Below are positions 32,863-44,408 of a DNA stretch of 64,000 bases, piece by piece; within the stretch, counting starts at the first letter, position 1; every line of letters begins with the position of its first letter. Source of the stretch: Narthecium ossifragum (lineage: Eukaryota > Streptophyta > Magnoliopsida > Dioscoreales > Nartheciaceae); NCBI GenBank assembly GCA_963920575.1, contig OY986966.1, positions 15,083,297 through 15,147,296 of the forward strand, given 5' to 3'. The translations under genes were made by a program, and so were the position numbers. The notes under the pieces are model-generated. The model was not told where the DNA came from. It saw only the letters and a list, made by a program, of their open reading frames with translations, and did not search any database.

Positions 32863-33465
32863 TCTTATTCTTATTTTTAAATTGAGCATATCGCCTTGAC
32901 TAGATGGGTAAATGTGATTACATCCTTACAAGCACAAAGTCCTTATTAGCCATAATGTGGTTGCAGCAAATCACAAAATAGCAGCCCGACTAATGCTAAC
33001 ATCTAGTGTTGCTGTAAATTTTGAACATAAATAAGATAATATAAAGCTCATGCTGCAACAATAGTTCTTTGTTTAGTTTTACCATCAACCCTCAGTGGAC
33101 CAATGCACCGCATGCTAGTCTCCTCTCAGCTCAATAATAGCTCAATCAAAGCGATCCCAAGCTGATAAAAGAGTTATACTTAAGGTGTTGATAACAAGCA
33201 AGTGTTTCCTCAATGGGTATATGCTCGATCCAGCTTGATACTTATTCAACTTTTTTTTCTCATTTAATTTGAGTTTTGAATATTTGAAAACTGTAAGCAA
33301 GAATTGTCCAAACACGTTGCATCGCAATATCAACAGCTAAAGATTATTGGATACTAGCAGCATATATGACTTGACTTTATCAACAGCTATGGTTATTGAC
33401 TATTTTTTCTGAAATCCCAACCACTTACGAACAATCCACCCTTCCACTTCCCGCTAAAACTCACA

Positions 33466-34023
33466 AAAAAATAAGGGTTGCTTACATATATAACCCCTAG
33501 AAAAGTTTGATTTTACATATCCCTTGAAAAATCAAATTTACATCAAAAACAAAAAAAACTTTGATTATTATCGTATAACCCCTTTAATTAGATAAGAGTG
33601 AAATATTCAAATGTATTGTCAGAATCTAAAATGGATGATGTAAATGAAGGTGGATCTAGGAACTTCTTCACGGTTAATGGTGATGAAAATAGAGATAGCT
33701 CGCTAGAGTAGAATGTGAAAAGAACTCGTCGAAGAAAAAAATAAACACATTATTAATTTCAAGTCATAAGCCCCAATGGTTATCTGGGTTGTTGAAAGCA
33801 GAAAGGCAGTCATAAGGGATAAGAATAGTCGACTAATTTCAAAAGCCACCGCTATCATCAAACGGATATGTCCAACATATTCCCCAAATATTCCACATTT
33901 AAAGTAAGTAAAGAGGCTATATGACAATAATCCATGTTTCAATATTTCTGATGTAAATTTGATTTATTTTGAAATGACATATGTAAAAATCAAACTTTTT
34001 TAAAATGATATATGTAAATAACC
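33466..34023. mobile_element. Small TIR element with ~110-bp terminal inverted repeats
   Basis: GGTTGCTTACATATATAACC at the left is mirrored by GGTTATTTACATATATCATT read from the right end on the minus strand. The inverted similarity continues for about 110 bp on each side (AAAAGTTTGATTTTACATAT, AAATCAAATTTACATCA). AAAAAAATA and AAAGAAATA at the flanks could be a 9-bp target duplication, as in MULE-type MITEs. Present in all three S1 copies. Confidence 0.5.
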
Positions 34024-34814
34024 AAAGAAATAAATAAAATTGCGATTGTAATTTTTCAAAATCCCCCATCCAAAACAGTACCTTCAAGCACAATAGAGAT
34101 GGTTCTGTATTCCACAAGAAAAAAATCCAGGTCCTTAATAGAACTGTCATTCCACCTCCCTAGCGTTTTCAGAATATACATGCTGCAAACATTTACAGGA
34201 TTTCCTACAAAATTTCGTTTTCAGAATATATATACATGCTGCAAACATTTACAAGAAATCTTACAAAATTTTGAGTTCTTACTATATTATTCAATGTAAA
34301 ACACATGCTGCCTCCATTATCAATTAAAAGAACAAGGAAACTAAGTAATGAAAAAAAAGCCACAAACACTAAAGCCCGCCTCAACCTTCTTTCACATTCT
34401 ATAACCACTAAATTTCACAGCGGTCCACCACCTCTGTACCTCTTGACAGATTCCAAACCAAAATTTTCCATCTTAGCAGCTACTTGTTGCATTGATTTTC
34501 AACTCATCAGCAGCAGAGAAACGTTTATTCGAGCAAGATAACATACTAAAGCCAGATGAAGAAAAGTGAATTCATAAACAAGCCTACCAGAGACTTTATT
34601 TCCAACAAATCCAACAAAGATTTCAGGATTACACATTTCAGATTGCTGTCTAAGAATGTTATTTCAAGCACAGAAGAGCTTGATAGAAGTAGATACATTA
34701 TTAACACCATGAAACGCTTCCTCGTAACAATGACGAGTTAACCATAGTCAGCATTCGCATATCTTGAGAGCCTGCCCTATGCCTTTGTTCAATTTAATGT
34801 CTCTAGGATTCACT

Positions 34815-34837
34815 CCCCCCCCCCCCCCCCCCCCCCC
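34815..34837. repeat. Poly-C run
   Basis: Over 20 consecutive C at the junction between S1 and the truncated MULE copy. Length may be unreliable in the assembly. Confidence 0.9.
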
Positions 34838-34849
34838 TATGGCAATAAA

Positions 34850-34975
34850 TTTTTGACGATAAATTACATTTTTAAGTAACTAAAGGAGTTATATAATAAT
34901 AATCAAAGTTTTCAGGGTTCTAACGTAAATTCGATTCTTTCTGAGAGGGATTATATATAATGAGGTCATGTAGAG
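34850..34975. repeat. Inverted partial copy of the S1 TIR element end
   Basis: Read on the minus strand it matches about 33475-33600 (CTTTGATTATTATTATATAAC and AATCGAATTTACGTTAGAA-type words). It forms an inverted repeat with S1 across the poly-C run. Confidence 0.5.
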
Positions 34976-35032
34976 TGACCTCATTGAGCGTGACCTCATT
35001 CTTCTTTTAATTTTTTTTAATTTTAATCTTTT

Positions 35033-35772
35033 AATGTCATGGGTTTCCTCTCAATGTAATAGATAGAGTTTTCTCTCAAGTGAATGGGTTTTCTCTCAAT
35101 GTCATGGGTTTTCTCTCAATGAAATAGATAGAGTTTTCTCTCAACTGAATGGGTTTTCTCTCAATGTCATGGGTTTTCTCTCAATGAAATGGGTTTTCTC
35201 TGGTTTTATCTCAATGTAATAGATAGAGTTTTCTCTCAACTGAATGAGTTTTCTCTCAATGAAACGGGTTTTCTCTCAAAAGATAGAGTTTTCTCTCAAC
35301 TGAATGGGTTTTCTCTCAATGTAATGGGTTTTCTCTCAACTGAATGGGTTTTCTCTCAATAGATAGAGTTTTCCCTTATTGGAATGGGTTTTCTCTCAAT
35401 GGACTGGGTTTTCTCTCAATGAAATGGGTTTTCTCTCATTGGACTGGGTTTTCTCTCATTGGACTGAGTTTCTCTCAATGAAATTGATTTTCTCTCAATG
35501 AACTGGATTTTCTCTCAATTAACTGAGTTTTCTCTCATTAGACTGGGTTTTCTCTCATTAGAATGAGTTTTCCCTCATTAGAATGGGTTTCCTCTCATTG
35601 GACTGGGTTTTCTCTCATTGGACTGGGTTTTCTCTCATATGATTGAGTTTTCTCTCATTTTCTCTCATTGGATTGAGTTTTCTCTCAATGGACTGAGTTT
35701 TCTCTCATTGGATTGGGTTTTCTCTCATTGGACTGAGTTTTCTCTCATTTGATTGAGTTTTCTCTCATTGGA
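35033..35772 (+). repeat. 20-bp minisatellite array of the truncated MULE copy
   Basis: About 37 units of GGGTTTTCTCTCAATGNNNT. Its last ~300 bp are collinear with 26000-26310 including irregular units such as TTTCTCTCATTTTCTCTCA. It is longer than its counterpart between the genes of the first copy. Confidence 0.95.
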
Positions 35773-35957
35773 AAGCATTAAAAATTGAATGCTTCAGATT
35801 TCTCTTTCTGCATTAAACATCTAACACTCAAAAGTTTACAAATTGTGCACAAATAACAATAGAGGCAACAATTGCATTCAAATTTGCAGCAATATCAAGA
35901 CAATGTTCCTGATAAAATCAGCCAACTATTTCCAATTTAAAAATAAATGTAAGAATT

Positions 35958-36602
35958 TTAAATCAATGGTTCACTACAAGTTTTTCTGTTATGATGCCCC
36001 TCACGACCACACCGCCCACATCGAATGCTTTTCACTGGCTCACCCTTAGATCTGATCCTCTTCTTCTTCGGCCTGCCTGGAGGCCTCCTAGATAAGGGAG
36101 GGAGGATGGCTTCTTCTTTTGAGACATTGTCTGGCTTGTAAATTATTGGAATTGGAAAAATTGGAAATGAGTAACATTGTGCGTATGCTGATGTGTGAAG
36201 ATAACCATCCACAAATAAATTCAGATCTCCTTCAAAATGTAGGATACATGCTATGGCATGCGAACATGGAAGACCATTTAACTACCATTGTCGACATGAG
36301 CATGTCCAATTTGCCAAATTAACTGAAGCTGAAGGAATCGAATTAACCTCAAATATTGTAGGAGTAGACTTATTGACAAACCAAGTCCTTGCTTCATCAA
36401 AAGCTTGAGAAATCCTCCGTTCATATTCAGGACATATGACTGAATTCCATTTTTTGCAAGCATCTCTCCTATCTGCATATACAAACATATTTTCAATAAC
36501 AACAAGTATACTAAGTATTAACATAAATACAAGAAGATTTCACAAGTATATGCACCAGATATTTGTTGCATCAACTTGAGCCTTATCAAATCCACCATAT
36601 TA
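35958..36602 (-). pseudogene. Truncated second copy of the MULE transposase (3' part)
   Basis: Encodes the end of exon 2 (MVDLIRLKLMQQI), the intron, and the last exon with the SWIM finger region and the CGRCGREGHHNRKTC knuckle. Here the last exon is not split by an LTR, giving the empty site for LTR 2. A short change brings CSCRQW and the downstream DGYLHTS region together, so about 75 bp of the SWIM region are missing compared with 28.9-29.4 kb. Homology to the first copy stops abruptly at 36602; the catalytic domain is absent. Confidence 0.85.
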
Positions 36603-37139
36603 ACAAGATGTGAGGTGATTGGCCGGATTTGGTTAACAGCCAGGGTTGCTGTGACCCTGCTGCATTTCTGATTAGCCTCTGGGCTCAACCAGTCCACAAA
36701 ATAAAGGGAATACATAAAACTATAAAAATAAAAAATAAAATAAAAACATATTCTGGCTCTGTTTTTTTTTTTGGAAGAATTGACACGCAAAAAAAAAACA
36801 GGAAAATCTCATGGGTATCAATAAAAATCTAATCAGATTCTTTTTTTCATCTTTTTTTTACTTTCTTAGATTCTGTCACGTTGTGAACATGGGAAGGGCA
36901 TGTGAGCATGTGGGAGGGTTCAGGGAGGAGATCAAGGTGTGGGTCAGAGACACAGCGATTCGTGCTGTATGTGCAGTGGAGAGATAAGATAGGGGAGATA
37001 TGTGTATGTGTGTAGGAGAGAAGATAATATGGACCACATGAGAGATGAGTAGAGCAAGCTTCTCACAATCTCACGTCAGAACTTTTGCTACTTTTCTTTG
37101 AGAACAGCGTACTCTGATATTGTGGGTAGGAGAGAAGAT
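36603..37139. other. Unassigned sequence between MULE fragment and terminal repeat
   Basis: Contains A-rich and T-rich tracts and a GTGAGCATGTGGGAGGG-type GT/GA-rich segment. ATAATATGGACCACATG occurs twice (near 37026 and 37137). No gene is recognised. Confidence 0.4.
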
Positions 37140-37296
37140 AATATGGACCACATGGCGACCACAGCGAACGTGATTTTATCGCGAACCGCGGAACAACGTA
37201 ACTAAACCCTTTTTGGGGTTTTCGGCTTAAAACTTATGAACGGGTTTTTTAAGCAATAAAGTTTGGGTAACATGGTGTTTTAGCCAATTATCCGGA
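37140..37296. repeat. Terminal repeat of the truncated MULE copy
   Basis: Matches 32700-32862 (GATTTTATCGCGAACCGCGG, CTTTTTGGGGTTTTCGG, TTTTAGCCAATTATCC) and abuts segment S1. Confidence 0.7.
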
Positions 37297-38650
37297 AAAA
37301 AAATAAGGGTTGCTTACATATAAGCCCCTAGAAAAGTTTGATTTTACATATCCCTTGAAAAATCAAATTTACAACAAAAACCATAAAAACCTTGATTATT
37401 ATCATATAACCCCATTAGTTAGATAAGAGTGGAATATTCAGAGGTATTGTCAGAATCTAAAATGGATGATGTAAATAAAGGTGGATCTAGGAACTTCTTC
37501 ACGGTTAATGGTGATGAAAATAGAGATAGCTCGCTGGAGTAGGTGGAAAGAACTCGTCGAAGAAAAAAATGAGCACATTTTTAATTTCAAGTCATAAGCC
37601 CCAATGGTTATCTGGTCGTTGAAAGCAGAAAGGCATAGTCATAAGGTGTATGAATAGTCAAGTAATTTCAAAAGCCACCATTATCATCAAACAGATCTGT
37701 CCAACATATTCTCCAAATATTCCACTCTTAAAGTAAGTAAAGAGGCTATGTGACAATAATCCATGCTTCAAGATTTATGGTGTAAATTTGATTTATTTTA
37801 GGATGACATATCTAAAAATCAGACTTTTTCAAAATGATATATGTAAATAACCAAAGAAATAAATAAAATTGCGATTGTAATTTTTCAAAATCCCCCATCC
37901 AAAACAGTACCTTCAAGCACAATAGAGATGGTTCTGTATTCCACAAGAAAAAAATCCAGGTCCTTAATAGAACTGTCATTCCACCTCCCTAGCGTTTTCA
38001 GAATATACATGCTGCAAACATTTACAGGATTTCCTACAAAATTTCGTTTTCAGAATATATATACATGCTGCAAACATTTACAAGAAATCTTACAAAATTT
38101 TGAGTTCTTACTATATTATTCAATGTAAAACACATGCTGCCTCCATTATCAATTAAAAGAACAAGGAAACTAAGTAATGAAAAAAAAGCCACAAACACTA
38201 AAGCCCGCCTCAACCTTCTTTCACATTCTATAACCACTAAATTTCACAGCGGTCCACCACCTCTGTACCTCTTGACAGATTCCAAACCAAAATTTTCCAT
38301 CTTAGCAGCTACTTGTTGCATTGATTTTCAACTCATCAGCAGCAGAGAAACGTTTGTTCGAGCAAGATAACATACTAAAACCAGATGAAGAAAAGTGAAT
38401 TCATAAACAAGCCTACCAGAGACTTTATTTCCAACAAATCCAACAAAGATTTCAGGATTACACATTTCAGATTGCTGTCTAAGAATGTTATTTCAAGCAC
38501 AGAAGAGCTTGATAGAAGTAGATACATTATTAACACCATGAAACGCTTCCTCGTAACAATGACGAGTTAACCATAGTCAACATTCGCATATCTTGAGAGC
38601 CTGCCCTATGGCTTTGTTCAATTTAATGCCTCTAGGATTCACTCCCCCCC
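37297..38650. other. Duplicated-unit segment S1, second copy
   Basis: Third occurrence of S1 in the window. Its first ~500 bp differ at many positions from 33463-33960 and 51156-51650, while the rest (about 37860-38640) is nearly identical to both. No gene is recognised. Confidence 0.75.
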
Positions 38651-39547
38651 CTCTCAAAAAAAAGAAATCAATGTCCCTAGCATTCACACTTCTAACCAGA
38701 TAACAACTATCACCATCTATGGCCCTTCCACAAAAGCCTCATGAACTTATATTCTCGGTACAGGAGAAACAAAGGAAATGAGTTGATGGGAAAGAACTTA
38801 ATCAATGATTGTTCTACAGAAACAAGCAAGCCTATTCAGTACATATGGGGAGAAAGGCAGATCAAAATACATAGTCCAAAGTAGTCAAAATTTAGCTAAA
38901 ATAGTTGTGCTTTATATTTTGATTCATCCTATTCTCTTTCAATGCCCAACATGAAAACATTGACCGAAAGTTAATTCTACACCCAATCAGATGGAAACGA
39001 CATTACAGTGGTCGAAAATTGATCTCTGGAGTCAAACAAGACAAAAACTTTAATAGATGGCCCAGGATAGGTAAGATTCAACAAATCAAATATTACAATC
39101 TATGCGAAGCACTGACAAGAGTTGGGGTTAAGAAGATAGTAAGTTCACATACATGAGAACTTTTTGAACAATGGAAGAAAAATAGAACCAACGTGAATAT
39201 CATGATGACAAAATTTCATCGATTTTACCATCGCTGAGGGTGAATTTGTATTTTATAGATGGCAAGCATGCCATTATCCAATCAAAGAAATGATGCGATT
39301 TAAAACTATTAAGTTAGTTAAGATGTAAAAGATGGAGCATGATGACAGGTTCACAACATTGCTAGATTAAAGATGGAGATCAAGTGAGGCCCATGATGAA
39401 CCAGCAAGTTTCTACAAGTTGAAACTAACAAAAACTCAAAGTTCAAAGATCAAATATTATCGGAAAGGCAGCTCAAGATCTGCAATTGCTATGTCCGTAA
39501 CAGTTGTAAATTAAAAAATCAGTCCTTTTCTGATGAATAATTTCAAA
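38651..39547. other. Intergenic sequence of the duplicated unit
   Basis: AT-rich, paired with about 52510-53402; no coding content. Confidence 0.5.
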
Positions 39548-40819
39548 GGTTCAAATGTATTTTAATAACATTCCTCAAGATTACAAATGAGACCCTAAAC
39601 ATCCAATTTGGACAAATAAGGCCCTAAGGTTCAAAATCGTTTCAATGTGTACTGAGTACTGACTGACCTTCAGAGTCATGCGCCTGCACGTGCTTCATTC
39701 TCCCGCCCTTATAACCTCCTGGCAACCAAAAAGGGATTAGGGGTTGTTTCCAAACCCCGCATCCCCTCGACTTGGCCGATCAGTCCCCAGATCAAAGGTT
39801 CTCGAAGGTCAGAAAAGATGACATGAACCTAACCGGTGGTCCCCAAAGCTGCAATCTCTAGTTGATTTGCATATCCTTCGCAATCAATGAGCAAGTACGA
39901 GGGTTTGCAATTCTATTCTCAAAGTTAACCTACCCTTTCACTGCTTATTCTATTGCATGTTGAAGTAAGCTACATTCTATTCTATCATGTTACCGCTGAA
40001 ATCTCTTAGGTGTCGTTTGATTGCGGGATAAGCAATTTCGGGATTGGAGAGAATAGGGATTGGTACATGGGATAAGTAGTGGGATATGTGTGGTATTTGG
40101 TTGAAAGGTAATGATATGTAGTAATGTTTGGTTGAAAAGTAGGGATGATGAAGTAATGTTTGGTTGAAAAGTGAAAAAGAAGGGATAAAGTTGATGTGAT
40201 TGATTGAAAAGAAGAGAAATGGTAGTAATGATTCGTTGAAAAGTGGGAATAAAAATTGGGATAAAAGTGAGGATTAGAGGGTGTTTGGCTGCAATACCGG
40301 GATAAACTAGGCTTAACCCGGGATAAGGATTCCATATCCCCGAACCAAACAAGGCCTTATTGTTACTCTGCAAATTGATGGCATCAAGTGATTCCTCATC
40401 ATCTTCTAGTGCAGTTCTATTGCTACTGTGGCTTAAGAGATGAGGACTTCTTGGACCACCAAAAATCTCGAGAGAAGGTTTTTTGGATCTGCAACTTATA
40501 GGATAATTATTCTACTTCAAAATGTCAAAATTTAAACATGAGCACCAATCATAATATTACTTGCAGGATCAATGTGCGTGTAATATCTTTGTTGCGTTTG
40601 AATGAATGAATGTAGTCGTTCCACCTCCAGTCAGGGGTAATAAGGGCGGGAGAATGAAGCATGTGACCGCTCTCCCATTAGTATCCATTACACCATCTGA
40701 CGGTCGGTGCACATTAAAACAACTTTGAAACTATAGAGCTTTATTTTGTCCAATTGAAAGTTTAGGACCTTATTTGAAACCTTGAGGAAAAATAGAGTGT
40801 ACTGAAGTACATTTGACCC
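39548..40819. mobile_element. Non-autonomous MULE-like element, deletion derivative
   Basis: The left end GGTTCAAATGTATTTTAATA and right end (minus strand) GGGTCAAATGTACTTCAGTA start long imperfect inverted repeats that include TGCTTCATTCTCCCGCCCTT. The copy at 53403-55096 is ~420 bp longer and carries an open frame missing here. A Tourist-like MITE is nested at 40009-40356. Confidence 0.65.
40009..40356. mobile_element. Tourist-like (PIF/Harbinger) MITE, copy 1
   Basis: 348 bp with ends GGTGTCGTTTGATTGCGGG and, reversed, GGCCTTGTTTGGTTCGGGG, flanked by TTA on both sides (40006-40008, 40357-40359), the 3-bp target typical of PIF/Harbinger elements. The interior consists of repeated TTGGTTGAAAAG words. 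Confidence 0.75.
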
Positions 40820-42207
40820 TATTCATTTAGTGATTACTTCACGTATCTCTTCTCTCTTCTTGGACCTTCCTTATTATCTAAAAAACCAGCTTTTCTCTCC
40901 TTCTACACACGCTTACTGCATCCCTAATTGGCCAATCAATACCAAACTAGACATTACTACCTAAGAAAAGCATTCGAGGTAGGAGAGTTTACCAAGGTGA
41001 ATGCTAGAGAAGCCTAAGGTGCTGATGATAAATGTCCAGAATATCTCCTTAACATTCAAACATCACTTTTGCTCCTGCCTTTTATTATCTTAGCTCTTCT
41101 CAACCAAGTCTCATGAAAGAAACATGTGTCTACAGTAATTTGGAAATTTTGAAATGAAATGCAGTAAGCACATGGATTGATCATTTCAATGCATTCGCAT
41201 CCCCGCATGCCTGTGGTCTCAAAGAAATATCATTGTTTGCAACAAAAAAGCTTTTGACCCTTTAACTACAGTAGAGCCACATACTAAAAGAAATTGATCT
41301 CCTTGCTCAACGATACTTAGATTCTCAATGGATGCTCATAATGTCAAAAAAAAAAAGCAATCAGACTTGATATTAACTATAGGCATAACAGATATATATA
41401 CATAATATCACCAAACATGATTCGAATGATAAAAGTGGCATTCCCTAACATTTCCTACAACCCTAGAGAATCCCCCGAGTAAGTCATCAACCACAAGAAG
41501 CATCAAAATCCACTCAATTTGCCCATCTTTACCAAATGAATATCCCTTGCAATAGTCTCAAGCAATATCCTTTATTAAGACAATCCATAGAAGCAAATTA
41601 TTTTAACCCGACTCCAAAAAGTGATTCTCACTTGGCACGCAACTGTCATCAGAATTATATCGCTGAATAACACCAATCTCTCCGCATACTTCTTCTAGAA
41701 ACCCACAATTAACAACGTTCGATACACATAAAGGCATGACAAAGAGCAAAAGAGGGCAATTACCGATTGCTTTACCCTTAAATTTGCTTCTAAGTACAAA
41801 TACCTCAAAACATGGATTGCTGTGCCATTGCCACACTGTGCCGGTAACCACCAATACACCAAGAATACCTGCAGATCAATCTGAAAAACTATGCTCTAGA
41901 CAAAGTATTCACAATGATGTCATATATATTTTCCTCGCCTTGAGCCTCGCTTCTTTTGATCTATAGCAGTGTTCATATTGAGGCCAATATAAACTCTTTC
42001 CAGTACACAGAGTACTTTGTACTAAAATCTTTCTCAGTATAAAGACTCAGAAAAAGAATTCACCATCCTACAGATACAAAATCTTCTAGTACATACACCA
42101 AAAAAAGAATTTGTCATAGTGTCTCAAGTCCCTTAATTTTCAACCTTGGCAAAGTAGGGCTAAACCATACTGTCTACTACAAGCTTTGACATGCTTTCTT
42201 ATGAATG
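40820..42207. other. Intergenic sequence of the duplicated unit up to the Gypsy insertion
   Basis: Paired with 55097-56497. A minus-strand open frame of 83 codons at 41603-41854 is conserved in the second copy (55893-56144) with few changes, but it has no recognisable domain. Confidence 0.5.
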
Positions 42208-42632
42208 TGATGAGAACGGTAGGCGTTCCAGTCGAGTTCGGAAACCCAGCTCGAAGTACTATGTTTAGTTTGAGTAAGGTACTCTGTTTAGTTTGAGTTA
42301 GAACTCTTAATTTAGTTGGAGTCTTAGTCTTATAGACAGCTGTTCTAGGAAGTCTAGTTGCAGGGGATTGCTAGAGAGTCCGGGTGGCGCCTGCGTGCGC
42401 TAGTAGGATATATAAGTAGATGTTTTGGTTGCTTAGTCTCCCATGCTTTCAATCAATAAAGCTTTCTCTTATTAGCAGTAAGAACAGAGCAGGGGTCGTC
42501 CAAGCCATCAAGTTGGACAGGGGTGATCCTCGGCCATAAGCGAGGAATCTTCTTCTTCTTCTTCTTCATTGTTCCATCTCGTCTTCTCACTATCTAAGCA
42601 GATCTGTGAGGCTAGGGGATTGATCTTCATCA
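42208..42632 (+). repeat. Gypsy 5' LTR
   Basis: Runs from TGATGAGAACGG to GATCTTCATCA. It contains a TATA box (GATATATAAGTAG near 42407), a polyadenylation-like CAATAAAG near 42455 and a CTT triplet run near 42550. In the 3' LTR the TATA box is changed to GATATCTAAG. Confidence 0.95.
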
Positions 42633-42634
42633 AT

Positions 42635-42648
42635 TGGTATCAAGAGCC
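42635..42648 (+). promoter_or_regulatory. Primer binding site (initiator tRNA-Met)
   Basis: TGGTATCAAGAGCC, two bases after the LTR, matches the 3' end complement of initiator tRNA-Met (TGGTATCAGAGC) with one extra A. Confidence 0.85.
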
Positions 42649-42660
42649 AACGATCTTGCT

Positions 42661-43781
42661 ATGACGAATACTCTAAAAGATCGGCTGGAGTCTGTGGAGG
42701 AAGAGGTTCGTGGGATTCACATAAGTCTTGACGGACTGCTTCAGAAAAATTCTACCATTGCAGACCTGCAACAGGTAATGGAGTAGAAGATCAATAACAG
42801 TGAGATTACCATGCTAGACGTGGCCGCCCAACTGGCCGTGATCAACAAAAAACTGGACAGGTTTGAAGGTGTTGGATCTCGGGCGGATGCGTCGTCGTCT
42901 GGCGGCGGCGGTAGGTCTGGGGAAGGCCTTTCTGGATCGGGACCTAGGAGAATGTTGGGCCATGAGGAGAATGAGGGTGAGGGATATCGGCAGATAAAGT
43001 TTGACTTTCCTCAGTTCGCGGGGGAGGATCCCACTGTTTGGATGAACCGCGCGGAACAATTTTTTGATCTCCAAGGCACACCCATGGATCAGCATGTTCG
43101 AATAGCATCGTTCCATATGGAGGGGGCAGCAAACCAATGGTGGCAATCCCTCCAGCGAGTATACCGCGAAGCAGGGTCGGTCCTCTCATGGGAAGCCTTC
43201 ACCAGGGAATTGAAAGTGAGATTTGGGGTGATTAAGTGTTAACTATGATGAAGCATTGCAGAGGATCAAACAGACAGGGCCATTACAGGATTACCTTGAA
43301 GACTTCGATGCTCTCTCGAATCGCGTCACGGGATGGTCGTCGGCGGCATTGATGGGTGCTTTCTTGGGCGGTCTGCAGGAAGAAATCTCGGATGAGGTTC
43401 GGATTCTTCGGCCGAGGACACTTAATGAAGCCGTAGAGTGGGCAAAATTAATTGAGGACAAGTTGCAGCATCAGCAGCGGAGGCAGAAGGGAGAGACGAC
43501 GAGGCCAGTCGCTAGGATCAACTTTGCCCAAAGCCCAGCGGGACGAGTTGGCCAAGGATCGGAGACTTACTTGGGAGGAGATGCAGAAGAGGCGAGAGAA
43601 GGGACTGTGCTTTAATTGCGATGAACGATTTGTTCCGGGTCATCGCTGCCAACGTTCGCAGTCCTTTTTGATAGAGGTTGAAGAGGAAGCCATGGGGAGG
43701 CTGGAAACACAGGCGACGGAGTTGGAGGGGAGATATCAAACCGAACTGGAAGAGTTGGAGACCACACCAGAGTTCCAATGA
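42661..43781 (+). pseudogene. Gypsy gag, broken
   Basis: The ATG at 42661 opens a frame that hits TAG at 42784-42786, then continues from 42811 with a capsid-like Gag domain (FPQFAGEDPTVWMNRAEQFF, AANQWWQSL, FTRELKVRFG). A frameshift near 43235 moves to a second frame (LQDYLEDFDALSNRV), and another near 43530 to a third that carries the nucleocapsid zinc knuckle CFNCDERFVPGHRC. A TGA at 43779-43781 separates this from the protease. Gag normally forms the particle that packages the element RNA. Confidence 0.9.
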
Positions 43782-43805
43782 AGTCCCTCAATTTCTATTC
43801 ATGCA

Positions 43806-44363
43806 TTGTCCGGTTGCTCGGGCCCGCGAACAATGCGGGTGTCAGCGCGGGTAGGCAAGCAAGTCCTCACGGTACTCATTGACAGTGGGTCGACTCATAA
43901 CTTCATACATGAAGAAGTCGCATCTCGCCTCGGATTGGCAGTGACGCCGATCAAGGAATTCATGGTGCGTGTAGCTAGTGGGGAGAAACTGCTGTGTAAA
44001 GAGAAATATAAGAACATTGAGATGGATATCCAAGGGTATACATTCCATGATGATCTCTACTCTATCCCTCTCCAAGGGTTAGATGTGGTCTTAGGGGTGG
44101 AATGGCTGGAGAAATTGGGCCGAGTGGTATGTAATTGGAGGGAGATGAGCATGGAGTTTGAAGAGGCCGGCCACAAGTATATTATAGCAGCAAATATGCC
44201 AAAAACAGCACAGCCGGCTTCAGTCAAAGCACTAGAACGGGAGGTTCGAACAGGGGGGCTGCTGTTCGCCATTCAAATGGAAGCAATAGAGGGTCAGGGG
44301 AACGTAGAGGTGGATGAAGAAGTGCAGAAAATCTTAACAGAATACCAACATGTTCTAGCATAA
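43806..44363 (+). pseudogene. Gypsy aspartic protease region
   Basis: Carries LIDSGSTHNFI, the active-site motif of retrotransposon aspartic proteases, and LDVVLGVEWLEKLG downstream. It is in the same frame as the nucleocapsid region, separated only by the TGA at 43779, and ends at an in-frame TAA (44361-44363) before the reverse transcriptase, which continues in the same frame. Confidence 0.9.
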
Positions 44364-44408
44364 CCACAGGATCTTCCCCCGCTGCGCGAGTTTACGCATC
44401 CCATTAGC

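Larger units (their letters stand above)
32863..34837. other. Duplicated-unit segment S1, first copy
   Basis: Almost identical to 50552-52500 (only a few substitutions seen by eye). From about 33463 onward also matches 37297-38650. Short open frames are shared by all copies but have no recognisable content and are probably non-coding. Confidence 0.8.

Noticed and set aside
34099..34741. Short frames conserved in three copies (34099, 37928, 51787 and neighbours)
   Set aside because: Conservation is due to recent DNA duplication, untranslated bases are equally alike, and no domain is recognisable.
41603..41854. 83-codon minus-strand frame conserved in the duplicate at 55893
   Set aside because: Only two recent copies exist, so conservation is uninformative; no start context or domain supports it.
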